A stretch of DNA of 6,399 nt. Origin: Oscillospiraceae bacterium (GTDB lineage Bacteria > Bacillota > Clostridia > Oscillospirales > Oscillospiraceae). Shown piece after piece: positions 1 to 5,977 of this stretch. Made by a program: the position numbers and the translations under genes. The notes below the pieces were generated by a model, which saw only the letters and a list, made by a program, of their open reading frames with translations, did no database searches and was not told the origin of the DNA. The DNA is taken from the NCBI GenBank assembly GCA_017400415.1, contig JAFPTE010000231.1, forward strand, positions 1-6,399, in the 5' to 3' direction. Position 1 is the stretch's first letter; each line of letters begins with the position of its first letter.

Positions 1-38
1 AAGGGTATCATTATGCCCTTTATAACCTCGCTTGTCAT
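1..38 (-). CDS. 5' end of a minus-strand gene, possibly a ZIP-family metal transporter (partial)
   Basis: Only the first 12 full codons lie in the window, reading MTSEVIKGIMIP and then running off the left edge. The ATG at 38-36 has a good ribosome binding site (AGGAG at 48-44, 5 nt spacing) and sits behind a strong promoter and leader, so a real start is well supported. The short hydrophobic beginning 'KGIMIP' resembles the N-terminus of bacterial ZIP (zinc/iron permease) transporters, which often open with a similar 'GILIPF' segment at the start of the first membrane helix. That identity is a guess from very few residues. Any other membrane protein could start this way. Confidence 0.5.
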   Translation of the reverse strand, partial: MTSEVIKGIMIP

Positions 39-43
39 CTCTT

Positions 44-48
44 CTCCT
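44..48 (-). promoter_or_regulatory. Ribosome binding site of the left-edge gene
   Basis: AGGAG on the minus strand, 5 nt before the ATG at 38-36. It fixes the start of the left-edge gene. Confidence 0.65.
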
Positions 49-52
49 CTCT

Positions 53-98
53 GCCGCAAAGCGGCCTTATCAGTCACCCTATCCTATGCGGTACAGGG
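53..98 (-). promoter_or_regulatory. Structured 5' leader with two hairpins
   Basis: Between the predicted transcription start (near 113) and the ribosome binding site, the minus-strand RNA can form two hairpins. The first (98-77) pairs CCCUGU with AUAGGG (one G-U pair) plus CC with GG around a bulged A and a GCAUA loop. The second (65-53) is a perfect GCCGC/GCGGC stem with a UUU loop, ending 4 nt before the AGGAG. I could not match it to a riboswitch class I know. It may be a small regulatory leader, or only incidental structure. Confidence 0.35.
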
Positions 99-99
99 C

Positions 100-117
100 A
101 GTTAGTTATCTCTAACT
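100..117 (-). promoter_or_regulatory. Palindrome at the transcription start, candidate operator
   Basis: A perfect 6-bp inverted repeat, AGTTAG-N6-CTAACT, begins 2 nt after the -10 box and covers the expected +1 position (about 113). A repressor bound here would block transcription start. The TTAG/CTAA-rich halves loosely recall DtxR/MntR-type metalloregulator sites, which would suit a metal transporter, but the spacing is not the classical one and the link is speculative. Because the start point falls inside it, it is less likely to act as an RNA hairpin. Confidence 0.35.
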
Positions 118-119
118 TC

Positions 120-148
120 ATTATATCACAGCTCCGCCCCCGAATCAA
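120..148 (-). promoter_or_regulatory. Sigma-A promoter with extended -10 (minus strand)
   Basis: TTGATT (148-143), a 17-nt spacer, then a perfect TATAAT (125-120) preceded by TG at 128-127 (extended -10). It points to the left-edge gene and lies just past the terminator of the upstream minus-strand remnant, so it starts an independent transcript. Confidence 0.75.
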
Positions 149-159
149 GCTATGAGATG

Positions 160-191
160 AAAAAAGCGCACAGGGGTTTTTCCCTGTGCGC
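160..191 (-). terminator. Rho-independent terminator (minus strand)
   Basis: A perfect 10-bp GC-rich stem (GCGCACAGGG at 166-175 with CCCTGTGCGC at 182-191) with a 6-nt loop. On the minus strand it is followed by six T residues (165-160). On the plus strand there is no T run after the stem, so the terminator works for minus-strand transcription. It lies 10 nt past the stop codon of the remnant at 202-337. Confidence 0.85.
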
Positions 192-201
192 CGTGCTGTG
201 C

Positions 202-337
202 TCACGCTTTAAGCGTTTCAACAAAACTGTTCACGTATTCATAATAGGTCTCAAGGTCAATGCCGCTAATCCGGCGCCAATAGTCTGCCGCAAAGCTCGG
301 CGTACTGCACAATTTTCGCCCGGACTGCGTTTTTGTT
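202..337 (-). pseudogene. Decayed 3' end of an unidentified minus-strand gene (frameshifted remnant)
   Basis: Two minus-strand frames join into one protein-like stretch. The first (337-284) reads NKNAVRAKIVQYAELCGR and hits a stop at 268-266. Skipping one base (283) gives a second stretch (282-202) starting YWRRISGIDLETYYEYV, then NSFVETLKA and a stop at 204-202, directly before a terminator. No ATG, GTG or TTG start with a ribosome binding site is found upstream in the first frame, which is open only back to a stop at 394-392, and the operon promoter occupies that place. It therefore looks like a truncated, frameshifted gene end of about 44 codons. The family is not recognised. A sequencing error could explain the frameshift but not the missing start. 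Confidence 0.45.
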
Positions 338-364
338 GACCTGGGCGGTGCTTTGTGGTACAAT
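336..364 (+). promoter_or_regulatory. Sigma-A promoter of the surface-polymer operon
   Basis: TTGACC (336-341), a 17-nt spacer, and TACAAT (359-364) with TG at 356-357 (extended -10). Predicted transcription start is near 371, giving a leader of about 29 nt before the MBOAT gene. No other promoter of comparable quality was seen further along the plus strand, so this probably drives the whole six-gene run. Confidence 0.75.
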
Positions 365-385
365 TACCCTGTATAACCATCTGAT

Positions 386-390
386 GGGGG
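386..390 (+). promoter_or_regulatory. Ribosome binding site that decides the MBOAT start
   Basis: A GGGGG run lies 9 nt before the ATG at 400 but only 3 nt before the in-frame ATG at 394. The spacing favours 400 as the true start. Confidence 0.5.
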
Positions 391-399
391 CTTATGCCC

Positions 400-1821
400 A
401 TGATATTTTCCTCCTACAAGTTCATATTCCTGTTCTTTCCGGCGGTGTGGCTGGGGTTTCTGGCCCTGCGCAGGTGGCTCGGCAGCACCGCCGTCAAGGT
501 CTGGCTCGTGGCGGCAAGCCTTCTGTTTTACGCCCTGGGGCAGCCGGATTACGCCCTGATGTTCGCCGCCACCGTGGCGGTAAACTACCTGCTCATGCTG
601 GGTATGGACCGGGCGAAAAAGAGCCCCTGGCGCCATGTGCTCTTCGCCGCCGCCCTGGTCTGGGACCTGGGGCTGCTGGTGTACTTCAAGTACCTGGACT
701 TCTTCAAGGAGACGGTGAACCTGGTCTTCGGAACGGAGCTTTCCCTTCTGCGGCCGGCTCTGCCCATCGGCATCAGCTTCTTCACCTTCCAGATCCTGGC
801 CTATACCGCCGCCCTCTGGCGGGGGGAGGCAAAGCTCCCCGGGGCCCTGGACTACGCCGTTTTCATCACCTTCTTCCCCCAGCTCATCGTGGGGCCCATA
901 ATGCGCAATGAGGAGCTGGTGCCCCAGATTCAGGGGGACGGCCTTCTGGAAAAGGGCCGGATAGACCTGCGCCGGGGGCTCATGCTCTTCTCCTTCGGCT
1001 GTGCCAAAAAGGTCCTGCTGGCCACGCCCCTTATCGACATGGCCCAGGAGTTTTACTCCGGCACCGTGGCCTTCGCCTCCGTCCCCGCCGCCTGGCTGGG
1101 GGTCTTTGCCTACGTCTTCGCCTATTACTTCGACTTCTCCGGCTACATTGACATGGCCCGGGGCCTGGGCCACTTCTTCGGGGTGGAGCTGCCCATAAAC
1201 TTTGACTCCCCCTATAAGGCCCGGGACTTCGCCGACTTCTGGCGCCGGTGGAACATGACCGTCTCCCGGTTCTGGAGCGACACGGTGTTCAATAATCTCT
1301 TCGGCTTCGGTGACGGTATCGGCAGGCTCATCTTCGCCACCGTGGCCACCTTCACGGTCTCCGGCCTGTGGCACGGGGCCGGCTGGCACTTCGTAGTCTG
1401 GGGCGTGGTCAACGGCCTTCTGGTGAGCCTGGCCAACGTCCGCCGGGTCCGGCGGAGGAAGCCCCTGCCCGCCTGGCTGGGCGTGACCGTGACCTTTATC
1501 GTGGGGGGCCTTGTGCGGGTGCTTTTCGATGCAAACGGCCTTACCCAGGCCCTGGAGGTCTACAAGCGGCTCTTCGCCTTCGGGGAGATGATCCACGTCC
1601 GCACCATGTGGAACGAGCTTTTGTATTTCGTCACGACCCACCCGGAGGGCACCGCAGCCCTGGTCCTGGGGGCCGCAGTTTGCTTCCTCCTGCCCAACAC
1701 CAACTCCATCTCCAAAAAGACGGATTTCCGGTGGTATGACGCCGCAGTCTGCGGGGCGCTGCTGGGCCTGAGCCTGTTTTTCATGACGGGCGTTTCCAAA
1801 TTTCTCTACTTCAACTTCTGA
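400..1821 (+). CDS. MBOAT-family membrane O-acyltransferase (AlgI/DltB/PatA-like)
   Basis: Polytopic membrane protein of 473 aa expected to move an acyl group from a cytoplasmic donor across the membrane to an envelope glycan, usually with an SGNH-type partner. Family blocks appear in order (numbered from the ATG at 400): 'PIGISFFTFQ' about 122-131, 'FFPQLIVGPI' about 158-167, 'FDFSGYIDMA' about 244-253, 'NFDSPY' about 267-272, 'DFWRRWN' about 279-285, 'GLWHGAGWHF' about 322-331, 'LLPNT' near 430, and the typical aromatic end FLYFNF. The expected catalytic His of the LWHG motif (His325) is present. The usual RWH motif reads RWN (Asn285). The start at 400 (MIFSS) matches the family's usual N-terminus and ribosome binding site spacing; an in-frame ATG at 394 is the alternative. 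It is first in the operon and is followed after 11 nt by the SGNH-like/deacetylase gene. With an ACP and FkbH encoded downstream, the donor is probably an acyl-ACP as for DltB rather than free acetyl-CoA. That donor assignment is inferred. Confidence 0.93.
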   Translation: MIFSSYKFIFLFFPAVWLGFLALRRWLGSTAVKVWLVAASLLFYALGQPDYALMFAATVAVNYLLMLGMDRAKKSPWRHVLFAAALVWDLGLLVYFKYLDFFKETVNLVFGTELSLLRPALPIGISFFTFQILAYTAALWRGEAKLPGALDYAVFITFFPQLIVGPIMRNEELVPQIQGDGLLEKGRIDLRRGLMLFSFGCAKKVLLATPLIDMAQEFYSGTVAFASVPAAWLGVFAYVFAYYFDFSGYIDMARGLGHFFGVELPINFDSPYKARDFADFWRRWNMTVSRFWSDTVFNNLFGFGDGIGRLIFATVATFTVSGLWHGAGWHFVVWGVVNGLLVSLANVRRVRRRKPLPAWLGVTVTFIVGGLVRVLFDANGLTQALEVYKRLFAFGEMIHVRTMWNELLYFVTTHPEGTAALVLGAAVCFLLPNTNSISKKTDFRWYDAAVCGALLGLSLFFMTGVSKFLYFNF

Positions 1822-1832
1822 GAGGCTTTCAG

Positions 1833-3668
1833 ATGAAACTGCACCATTGGCTGGCGGTGTTCCTTCTGGCGGCGCTGGCGGCGGCCCTCCTGGTGGGGGC
1901 CTGGAACCTGATACTGGACCCCTTCGGCGTGTTCGGGGACCCGGTGCTGGACTGGTATGAGTACGACATGACCATGAACCCCCGGGTGGCCAAGATAGCC
2001 TGGCTGGAAAGGCACAGCGCAGACTATGACGCCTACGTGATAGGCTCCTCCAAGGCCTCCTCCATCCCGGTGGAAAAGCTCAATGAGTACACGGGCCGCC
2101 GGTTTTACAACATGACCTGGTACGGCGGGGATCTGCTGGACGAGGCGCTTTTGGTGAGCTGGCTTCTGGATAACTGTCAGGTCCGGCACATCGTCCTGTG
2201 CATCGACCCCCAGGACGCCGTCTGGTACGGCACCCAGGAGGACCCCATCAAGAACAATATGCACGCAAAGGCGGACGGGTCAAGCCTGGCCCTCTTCTAT
2301 CTCAAATACCTCGCCGCCAACCCGGCCTACGGCCTGGAAAAGCTCAAGGCCCTGGGGCGCCGGGGCTACCTTATGAATGCCGACGCCGTGTATATAGCGG
2401 AGACCGGGGTCTATAATAAGGAGCGGCGGGACAACGTGCCCATTGCCGATATGGCCTCCTACCTGGAGCGGGAGAATAACCTGGTGCCCCAGGAGCCCAC
2501 GTCTCTGCCCCATCTGGCGGAGGCGGCGGCCACCCTCCGGAGCATTGTGGAGCTGTGCCGGGAGCGGGACGTTCAGCTGACGGTCATCGGCGTGCCCATA
2601 TATAATGACGAGTTCTATAAGTATGACGAGGGGGAGCTCACCCGCTTCTGGGTCTCCTGCGCCGAGGCCACGGATTTTTACGATTTCTGGGGCAACAACG
2701 CCGTAAACGGCGATATCCGGTATTTTTACGATACAAATCACTTCCGGAACGACGTGGGGCTCATGGTCCTGCGGTACGTTTTCGGGGATAAATCCGGCTG
2801 GCTGCCGGAGGGCTTCGGCCATCTGACCACGGCGGAAAACGCCGCAGAGAGGGCCCGGCAGGCCTTTGCAGACCGGCAGCAGGTGCCGGAGAGCGCCTAT
2901 ACCGCCCGGGTGCCGGTGCTCATGTACCACTCCTTCACGGAGGACCCGGCGAAAATCTCCGATATGGTAAGCCGAATCGACGTTTTTGAGGAAACCCTGA
3001 AGGCCCTTAAGGAGGCCGGCTGGCAGACCGTCACCTACGATATGCTGGAAAGCTACGTGCTGAAGGGGGCAGACCTGCCGGAGAAGAGCTTCGTCATCTC
3101 CGTGGATGACGGCTACGGGGATAACCTGACTCTCATGGCGCCGGTTCTGGAGAGGTACGGCTATACGGCGGAGGTCTCCGTCATCGGCGTCTCCGTGGGG
3201 AAGGATACCTACAAGGACACGGGGAAGGCCATGCTGCCCCACTTCTCCCTGGAGGAGGCAAGGTCCTGGGAAGAGAAGGGCGTTATCCGCCTGAGGTCCC
3301 ACACCTACGATATGCACCAGGTTACGGAGCTGGACGGGGAGGGCTGCCGGAAGGGGGTCGTGCCCCTGGCCGGGGAGAGCGACGAGGAATTTGCCCGGGC
3401 CATACTGGCGGATTTTGATAAATCCCGGGCCCAGCTGGAGGCCGCCCTGGGGGAGGAGTGCTATGTGCTCACCTATCCCTACGGCCTTTACGATATCCTC
3501 AGCGAGGTTGTGCTCCACTCCGCCGGTGCCCGGGTCACCGTGTCCACGGATAAGGGCACCGCAGAGCTTGTGAGGGGGCTTCACCAGTCCCTGTACGCCA
3601 TAAAAAGAGAGACCGTCACCGGCTCCATGGGGCCGGAGGACGTGCTCATAATTCTGGAGGAACGGTAA
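1833..3668 (+). CDS. Membrane-anchored SGNH-like domain fused to a NodB polysaccharide deacetylase
   Basis: 611 aa in two parts. Residues about 5-25 form an uncleaved signal anchor. Residues about 26-335 resemble the DltD/AlgJ/AlgX-type SGNH-like proteins that partner MBOATs: an 'ILDPFGVFG' segment, 'YVIGSSKASS' (candidate nucleophile Ser73, or Ser72) and a distal D-x-x-H in 'YDTNHF' (Asp300, His303). Residues about 358-611 are a NodB domain of the extracellular IcaB/PgaB/PdaA kind: 'PVLMYH' (361-366), 'SVDDGYGD' with Asp425 as base and Asp426 as metal ligand, 'SHTYDMH' with His490 and His495 as metal ligands, and 'TYPYG' (547-551). Metal and catalytic residues are intact; the first motif reads SVDDG rather than TFDDG. 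The protein should face outward and act on an N-acetylated envelope glycan while the SGNH half completes acyl transfer. The ATG has GAGAGG 7 nt upstream. The stop overlaps the next ATG (TAATG). The deacetylase call is strong; the SGNH call is moderate. Confidence 0.88.
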   Translation: MKLHHWLAVFLLAALAAALLVGAWNLILDPFGVFGDPVLDWYEYDMTMNPRVAKIAWLERHSADYDAYVIGSSKASSIPVEKLNEYTGRRFYNMTWYGGDLLDEALLVSWLLDNCQVRHIVLCIDPQDAVWYGTQEDPIKNNMHAKADGSSLALFYLKYLAANPAYGLEKLKALGRRGYLMNADAVYIAETGVYNKERRDNVPIADMASYLERENNLVPQEPTSLPHLAEAAATLRSIVELCRERDVQLTVIGVPIYNDEFYKYDEGELTRFWVSCAEATDFYDFWGNNAVNGDIRYFYDTNHFRNDVGLMVLRYVFGDKSGWLPEGFGHLTTAENAAERARQAFADRQQVPESAYTARVPVLMYHSFTEDPAKISDMVSRIDVFEETLKALKEAGWQTVTYDMLESYVLKGADLPEKSFVISVDDGYGDNLTLMAPVLERYGYTAEVSVIGVSVGKDTYKDTGKAMLPHFSLEEARSWEEKGVIRLRSHTYDMHQVTELDGEGCRKGVVPLAGESDEEFARAILADFDKSRAQLEAALGEECYVLTYPYGLYDILSEVVLHSAGARVTVSTDKGTAELVRGLHQSLYAIKRETVTGSMGPEDVLIILEER

Positions 3669-3901
3669 TGGACAGCACAGTTGAGAGAATAATGAAGTTT
3701 TTTGAGGGCCGGCAGGGAATCGAGCCCGATACGGAGCTCTTCGGCTCCGGCTATGTGAACTCCCTTTTCGCCCTGGAGATCGTGCTCTTCGTGGAGAAGG
3801 AGTTTAAAATCAAGCTGAGCCGCCGGGAGATAACCCGGGAGAATTTCTCCACGGTCCGCCGCATAGCTCAGGTGGTGGAGAGCCACGGGGAGCGGGTATA
3901 A
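3668..3901 (+). CDS. Acyl carrier protein (phosphopantetheine-binding, DltC-like role)
   Basis: 77 aa, the usual size for a stand-alone acyl carrier protein. The core reads 'LFGSGYVNSLFALEIV', placing the phosphopantetheine attachment at Ser32 in an NSL motif where most carriers have DSL. An acidic helix II and the following 'EKEFKIKL' segment fit the four-helix ACP fold. The ATG overlaps the previous stop by one base, and GGAGG lies 7 nt upstream. Its own stop overlaps the next ATG in the same way, so it is translationally coupled to the FkbH-type gene. This adjacency suggests the FkbH-type enzyme charges this carrier and the MBOAT unloads it. No phosphopantetheinyl transferase is in the window; a housekeeping Sfp/AcpS would be needed. 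Confidence 0.88.
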   Translation: MDSTVERIMKFFEGRQGIEPDTELFGSGYVNSLFALEIVLFVEKEFKIKLSRREITRENFSTVRRIAQVVESHGERV

Positions 3902-4920
3902 TGAGCATCAAGCTCGTAATCTGGGACCTGGACAACACCCTCTGGCAGGGCACCCTTACGGAGGGCGGCGGAGAAAAGCTCCGGCCCGGGGTCCTGGGGG
4001 TTATCCGGGAGCTGGACCGGCGGGGCATAGTCCAGTCCATAGCCAGCAAAAACGATTTTGCCCCGGCGAAAAGGCGCCTTGAGAGCCTGGGCGTCTGGGA
4101 CTACTTCCTGTGCCCCCAGATAAGCTGGGGACCCAAGTCCCGGGCGGTCAGGACCATTCTGGATCTTCTGAACATAAAGGAAAACGCCGCCCTGGCGGCG
4201 GACGACAGCCCCTTCGAGCGGGACGAGATACGCTCCGCCCTGCCGAAGCTCCTGGTCTGGGACGCCGCCGACCCCGGTGACGTGCTTCTGATGCCGGAGG
4301 CCATGCCTGCCTTCATTACTGAGGACGGCAGCCGCCGCAGACTCATGTACAAGGCGGACCTTATGCGGCAGGAGGCCCGGCGGGAGTTTTCCGGCAACAA
4401 TGAAGATTTTCTGAAAACCCTCCATATGCGCCTGACGGTATCCCCGGTGACTGAGGAGGACCTGGAGCGGGTGGAGGAGCTCACCGTCCGGACCCACCAG
4501 CTCAATTCCACGGGCTATACCTATTCCTTCTCGGAGCTCCGGGAGCTTATGACAAGGCCGGACTGGATATTCCGGGTGGCCGCCCTGGAGGATGACTACG
4601 GGGACAGCGGCAAGGTGGGCATAATGCTCCTCAGGCGGCAGGAAGGGGAGCTGGTCCTGAAGCTCCTTATCGTCTCCTGCCGGGTCATGAGCCGGGGGGT
4701 GGGCTCCGCCCTGCTGGCATATGCAACCATCCTGGCCGCCCGGGAGGGAAGGGCCCTTTTGGCGGAGTTTAGGGAGACGGAGTATAACCGCATCATGTAT
4801 ATAACCTACAAGCTGGCGGGCTTTGAGGAGCAGAGCGAGGCGGGGGATAAGCTCCTGCTGCGCTACGGAGAAGGCGAGCCTCTGACCCTGCCGGATTATC
4901 TTGATTTCAGGGAGGCGTGA
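3901..4920 (+). CDS. FkbH-like protein (HAD IIIC phosphatase plus GNAT-like glyceryl transferase)
   Basis: 339 aa covering the whole FkbH-like module. The HAD domain (about 1-130) has 'DLDNT' (Asp9 nucleophile, Asp11 acid/base), 'SIASKND' (45-51), Lys79 in 'GPKS' and 'DDSPFERDE' (Asp101/Asp102), so phosphatase motifs I-IV are all present. The C-terminal part (about 170-325) carries FkbH hallmarks 'RTHQLNSTG' (197-205) and 'SCRVMSRGVGSALL' (259-272) in a GNAT-like fold, including Cys260. Characterised members take D-1,3-bisphosphoglycerate, transfer the glyceryl unit to a carrier thiol and remove the phosphate, giving glyceryl-S-ACP for tetronate, ozarin-type or methoxymalonyl extender chemistry. 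Here no polyketide synthase or methoxymalonyl oxidation genes are present, and the immediate neighbour is the ACP (1-nt overlap), so glyceryl-ACP is likely the end product, inferred to feed the MBOAT. It acts in the cytoplasm. Family call is strong; substrate is inferred. Confidence 0.9.
   Translation: MSIKLVIWDLDNTLWQGTLTEGGGEKLRPGVLGVIRELDRRGIVQSIASKNDFAPAKRRLESLGVWDYFLCPQISWGPKSRAVRTILDLLNIKENAALAADDSPFERDEIRSALPKLLVWDAADPGDVLLMPEAMPAFITEDGSRRRLMYKADLMRQEARREFSGNNEDFLKTLHMRLTVSPVTEEDLERVEELTVRTHQLNSTGYTYSFSELRELMTRPDWIFRVAALEDDYGDSGKVGIMLLRRQEGELVLKLLIVSCRVMSRGVGSALLAYATILAAREGRALLAEFRETEYNRIMYITYKLAGFEEQSEAGDKLLLRYGEGEPLTLPDYLDFREA
4911..4915 (+). promoter_or_regulatory. Ribosome binding site that decides a TTG start
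   Basis: GGAGG lies inside the last codons of the FkbH-type gene, 9 nt before TTG at 4925. It supports that TTG over the earlier in-frame TTG at 4901, which lies before this site. Confidence 0.55.
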
Positions 4921-4924
4921 CCTT

Positions 4925-5977
4925 TTGGAGAAGGTATGCGTTCTTATACCGGCCTATGAGCCGGATGAAAAGCTCCTGGGACTTATTCATAAGGGCATAG
5001 AGGGCGGGGTCTGGCGTTTCCTGGTGGTAAACGACGGCTCCTCCCGGTCCTGCCTGCCCATTTTTGACGAGATACGTTCCCTGGGCATAACGGTCCTGGC
5101 CCACGAGGCCAACCGGGGCAAGGGCGCCGCCCTGAAAACCGGGCTGCAGTATATCCTGGACAGCATGCCGGACTGCGTGGGCGCCGTCACTGCGGATGCC
5201 GACGGGCAGCACACGGTGGAGGATATACTGAAGGTGAGCCGGGACGTGGCGGAGCACCCGGAGAGCCTTGTTCTGGGGGTACGGGCCTTTGACAAGGATG
5301 AGGTGCCCTGGACCAGCCGGGCCGGCAACGCTATCACCGCCACGGTGTTCAAGATGATGACCGGCATCCGGGTCCGGGATACCCAGACCGGCCTGCGGGG
5401 AATCCCCCGGGATATGATCGAGTACCTTCTGAAGGTGGAGGGGGACCGGTATGAGTTCGAGATGAACTGCCTGCTGGACGCCGCTGCCCGGGAGGTGCCC
5501 ATACTCCAGGAGCCCATCGAGACCGTGTATATCGAGGGGAACAAGTCCTCCCACTTCCGCTTCGTGCGGGACAGCTTCCTTATCTACCGCCGACCCCTGA
5601 CCTTCCTGGGCATGAGCCTTACCAGCACGGCGGTGGACCTTATCCTGTTCCACATCCTGGCGGATATCCTGTTCGGGGGCAACGAGGACCTGACCTTCAC
5701 CGCCTACGTCATCGCCCGCATCATCTCCGGGTCCGTGAACTTCCTGCTGCACAAGAACGTGACCTTCAAGTCCCACGGAAACGGGGGACAGCAGACCGTG
5801 CGGTATATTGCCCTGTTCCTGGGCATCATGGTCACCAGCGCCGCCATAGTCTCCCTGCTGGTGCGGGTCATTCCCATTCCCAAGCTCATAATCAAGATGG
5901 CGGTGGACGGGGCCCTGTTCTTCGCCAACTACCATTTCCAGAAAGTATGGGTCTTTAAGGAGCAGGAGAAAGAGTGA
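4925..5977 (+). CDS. GT2 polyprenyl-phosphate glycosyltransferase fused to a GtrA-type membrane domain
   Basis: 350 aa from the TTG at 4925. Residues about 1-215 form a DPM1/GtrB-like GT2 domain: 'VLIPAYEPDE' at the start, 'VVNDGSS' (34-40) for nucleotide binding, 'NRGKGAALKTG' near 63-73, the metal-binding 'DADGQH' (91-96) and 'DTQTGLRG' (152-159). Residues about 225-342 form a four-helix GtrA domain (helices near 227-249, 256-275, 293-313 and 320-339) with the typical 'NFLLHKNVTFK' and C-terminal 'NYHFQKVWVFK' signatures. The GT2 part should put a sugar on undecaprenyl phosphate in the cytoplasm, and the GtrA part is thought to help flip it. GtrA and GtrB are often separate genes; here they are one chain. 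It begins 4 nt after the FkbH-type stop and ends overlapping the next start (GTGA). An upstream TTG at 4901 would add 8 residues and overlap the FkbH-type gene by 20 nt. The sugar cannot be told from sequence. Confidence 0.9.
   Translation: MEKVCVLIPAYEPDEKLLGLIHKGIEGGVWRFLVVNDGSSRSCLPIFDEIRSLGITVLAHEANRGKGAALKTGLQYILDSMPDCVGAVTADADGQHTVEDILKVSRDVAEHPESLVLGVRAFDKDEVPWTSRAGNAITATVFKMMTGIRVRDTQTGLRGIPRDMIEYLLKVEGDRYEFEMNCLLDAAAREVPILQEPIETVYIEGNKSSHFRFVRDSFLIYRRPLTFLGMSLTSTAVDLILFHILADILFGGNEDLTFTAYVIARIISGSVNFLLHKNVTFKSHGNGGQQTVRYIALFLGIMVTSAAIVSLLVRVIPIPKLIIKMAVDGALFFANYHFQKVWVFKEQEKE

Noticed and set aside
50..296. 13-base direct repeat (TCTGCCGCAAAGC at 50-62 and 284-296)
   Set aside because: It is short and single. 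One copy is part of a leader hairpin and the other of the coding remnant. There is no further support for a mobile element or attachment site.
157..339. Plus-strand 60-codon open frame at the left side
   Set aside because: It runs through the terminator hairpin and antisense to the minus-strand remnant. No ribosome binding site is seen and it ends inside the operon promoter.
333..911. Plus-strand open frame overlapping the start of the MBOAT gene in another frame
   Set aside because: It begins inside the promoter and its translation is Arg/Gly/Pro-rich without motifs. It is a frame-shifted reading of the MBOAT gene.
364..1641. Long minus-strand open frame (425 codons) opposite the MBOAT gene
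   Set aside because: Its translation is low-complexity and rich in G, P, E, H and Q with no family signature, as expected opposite a GC-rich gene. The plus-strand frame carries clear MBOAT motifs.
2280..3584. Long minus-strand open frame (434 codons) opposite the deacetylase fusion
   Set aside because: It is a shadow of the strongly supported plus-strand gene, with no recognisable domain and no reasonable start context.
3901..4920. FkbH-type protein as part of a polyketide or methoxymalonyl-ACP pathway
   Set aside because: No ketosynthase, acyltransferase or FkbG/I/J/K-like genes are in the window. Neighbours are all envelope-glycan enzymes, although genes outside the window cannot be excluded.
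4907..5935. Long minus-strand open frame (342 codons) opposite the GT2-GtrA gene
   Set aside because: Same shadow effect of GC-rich coding sequence. The plus strand has full GT2 and GtrA motifs.
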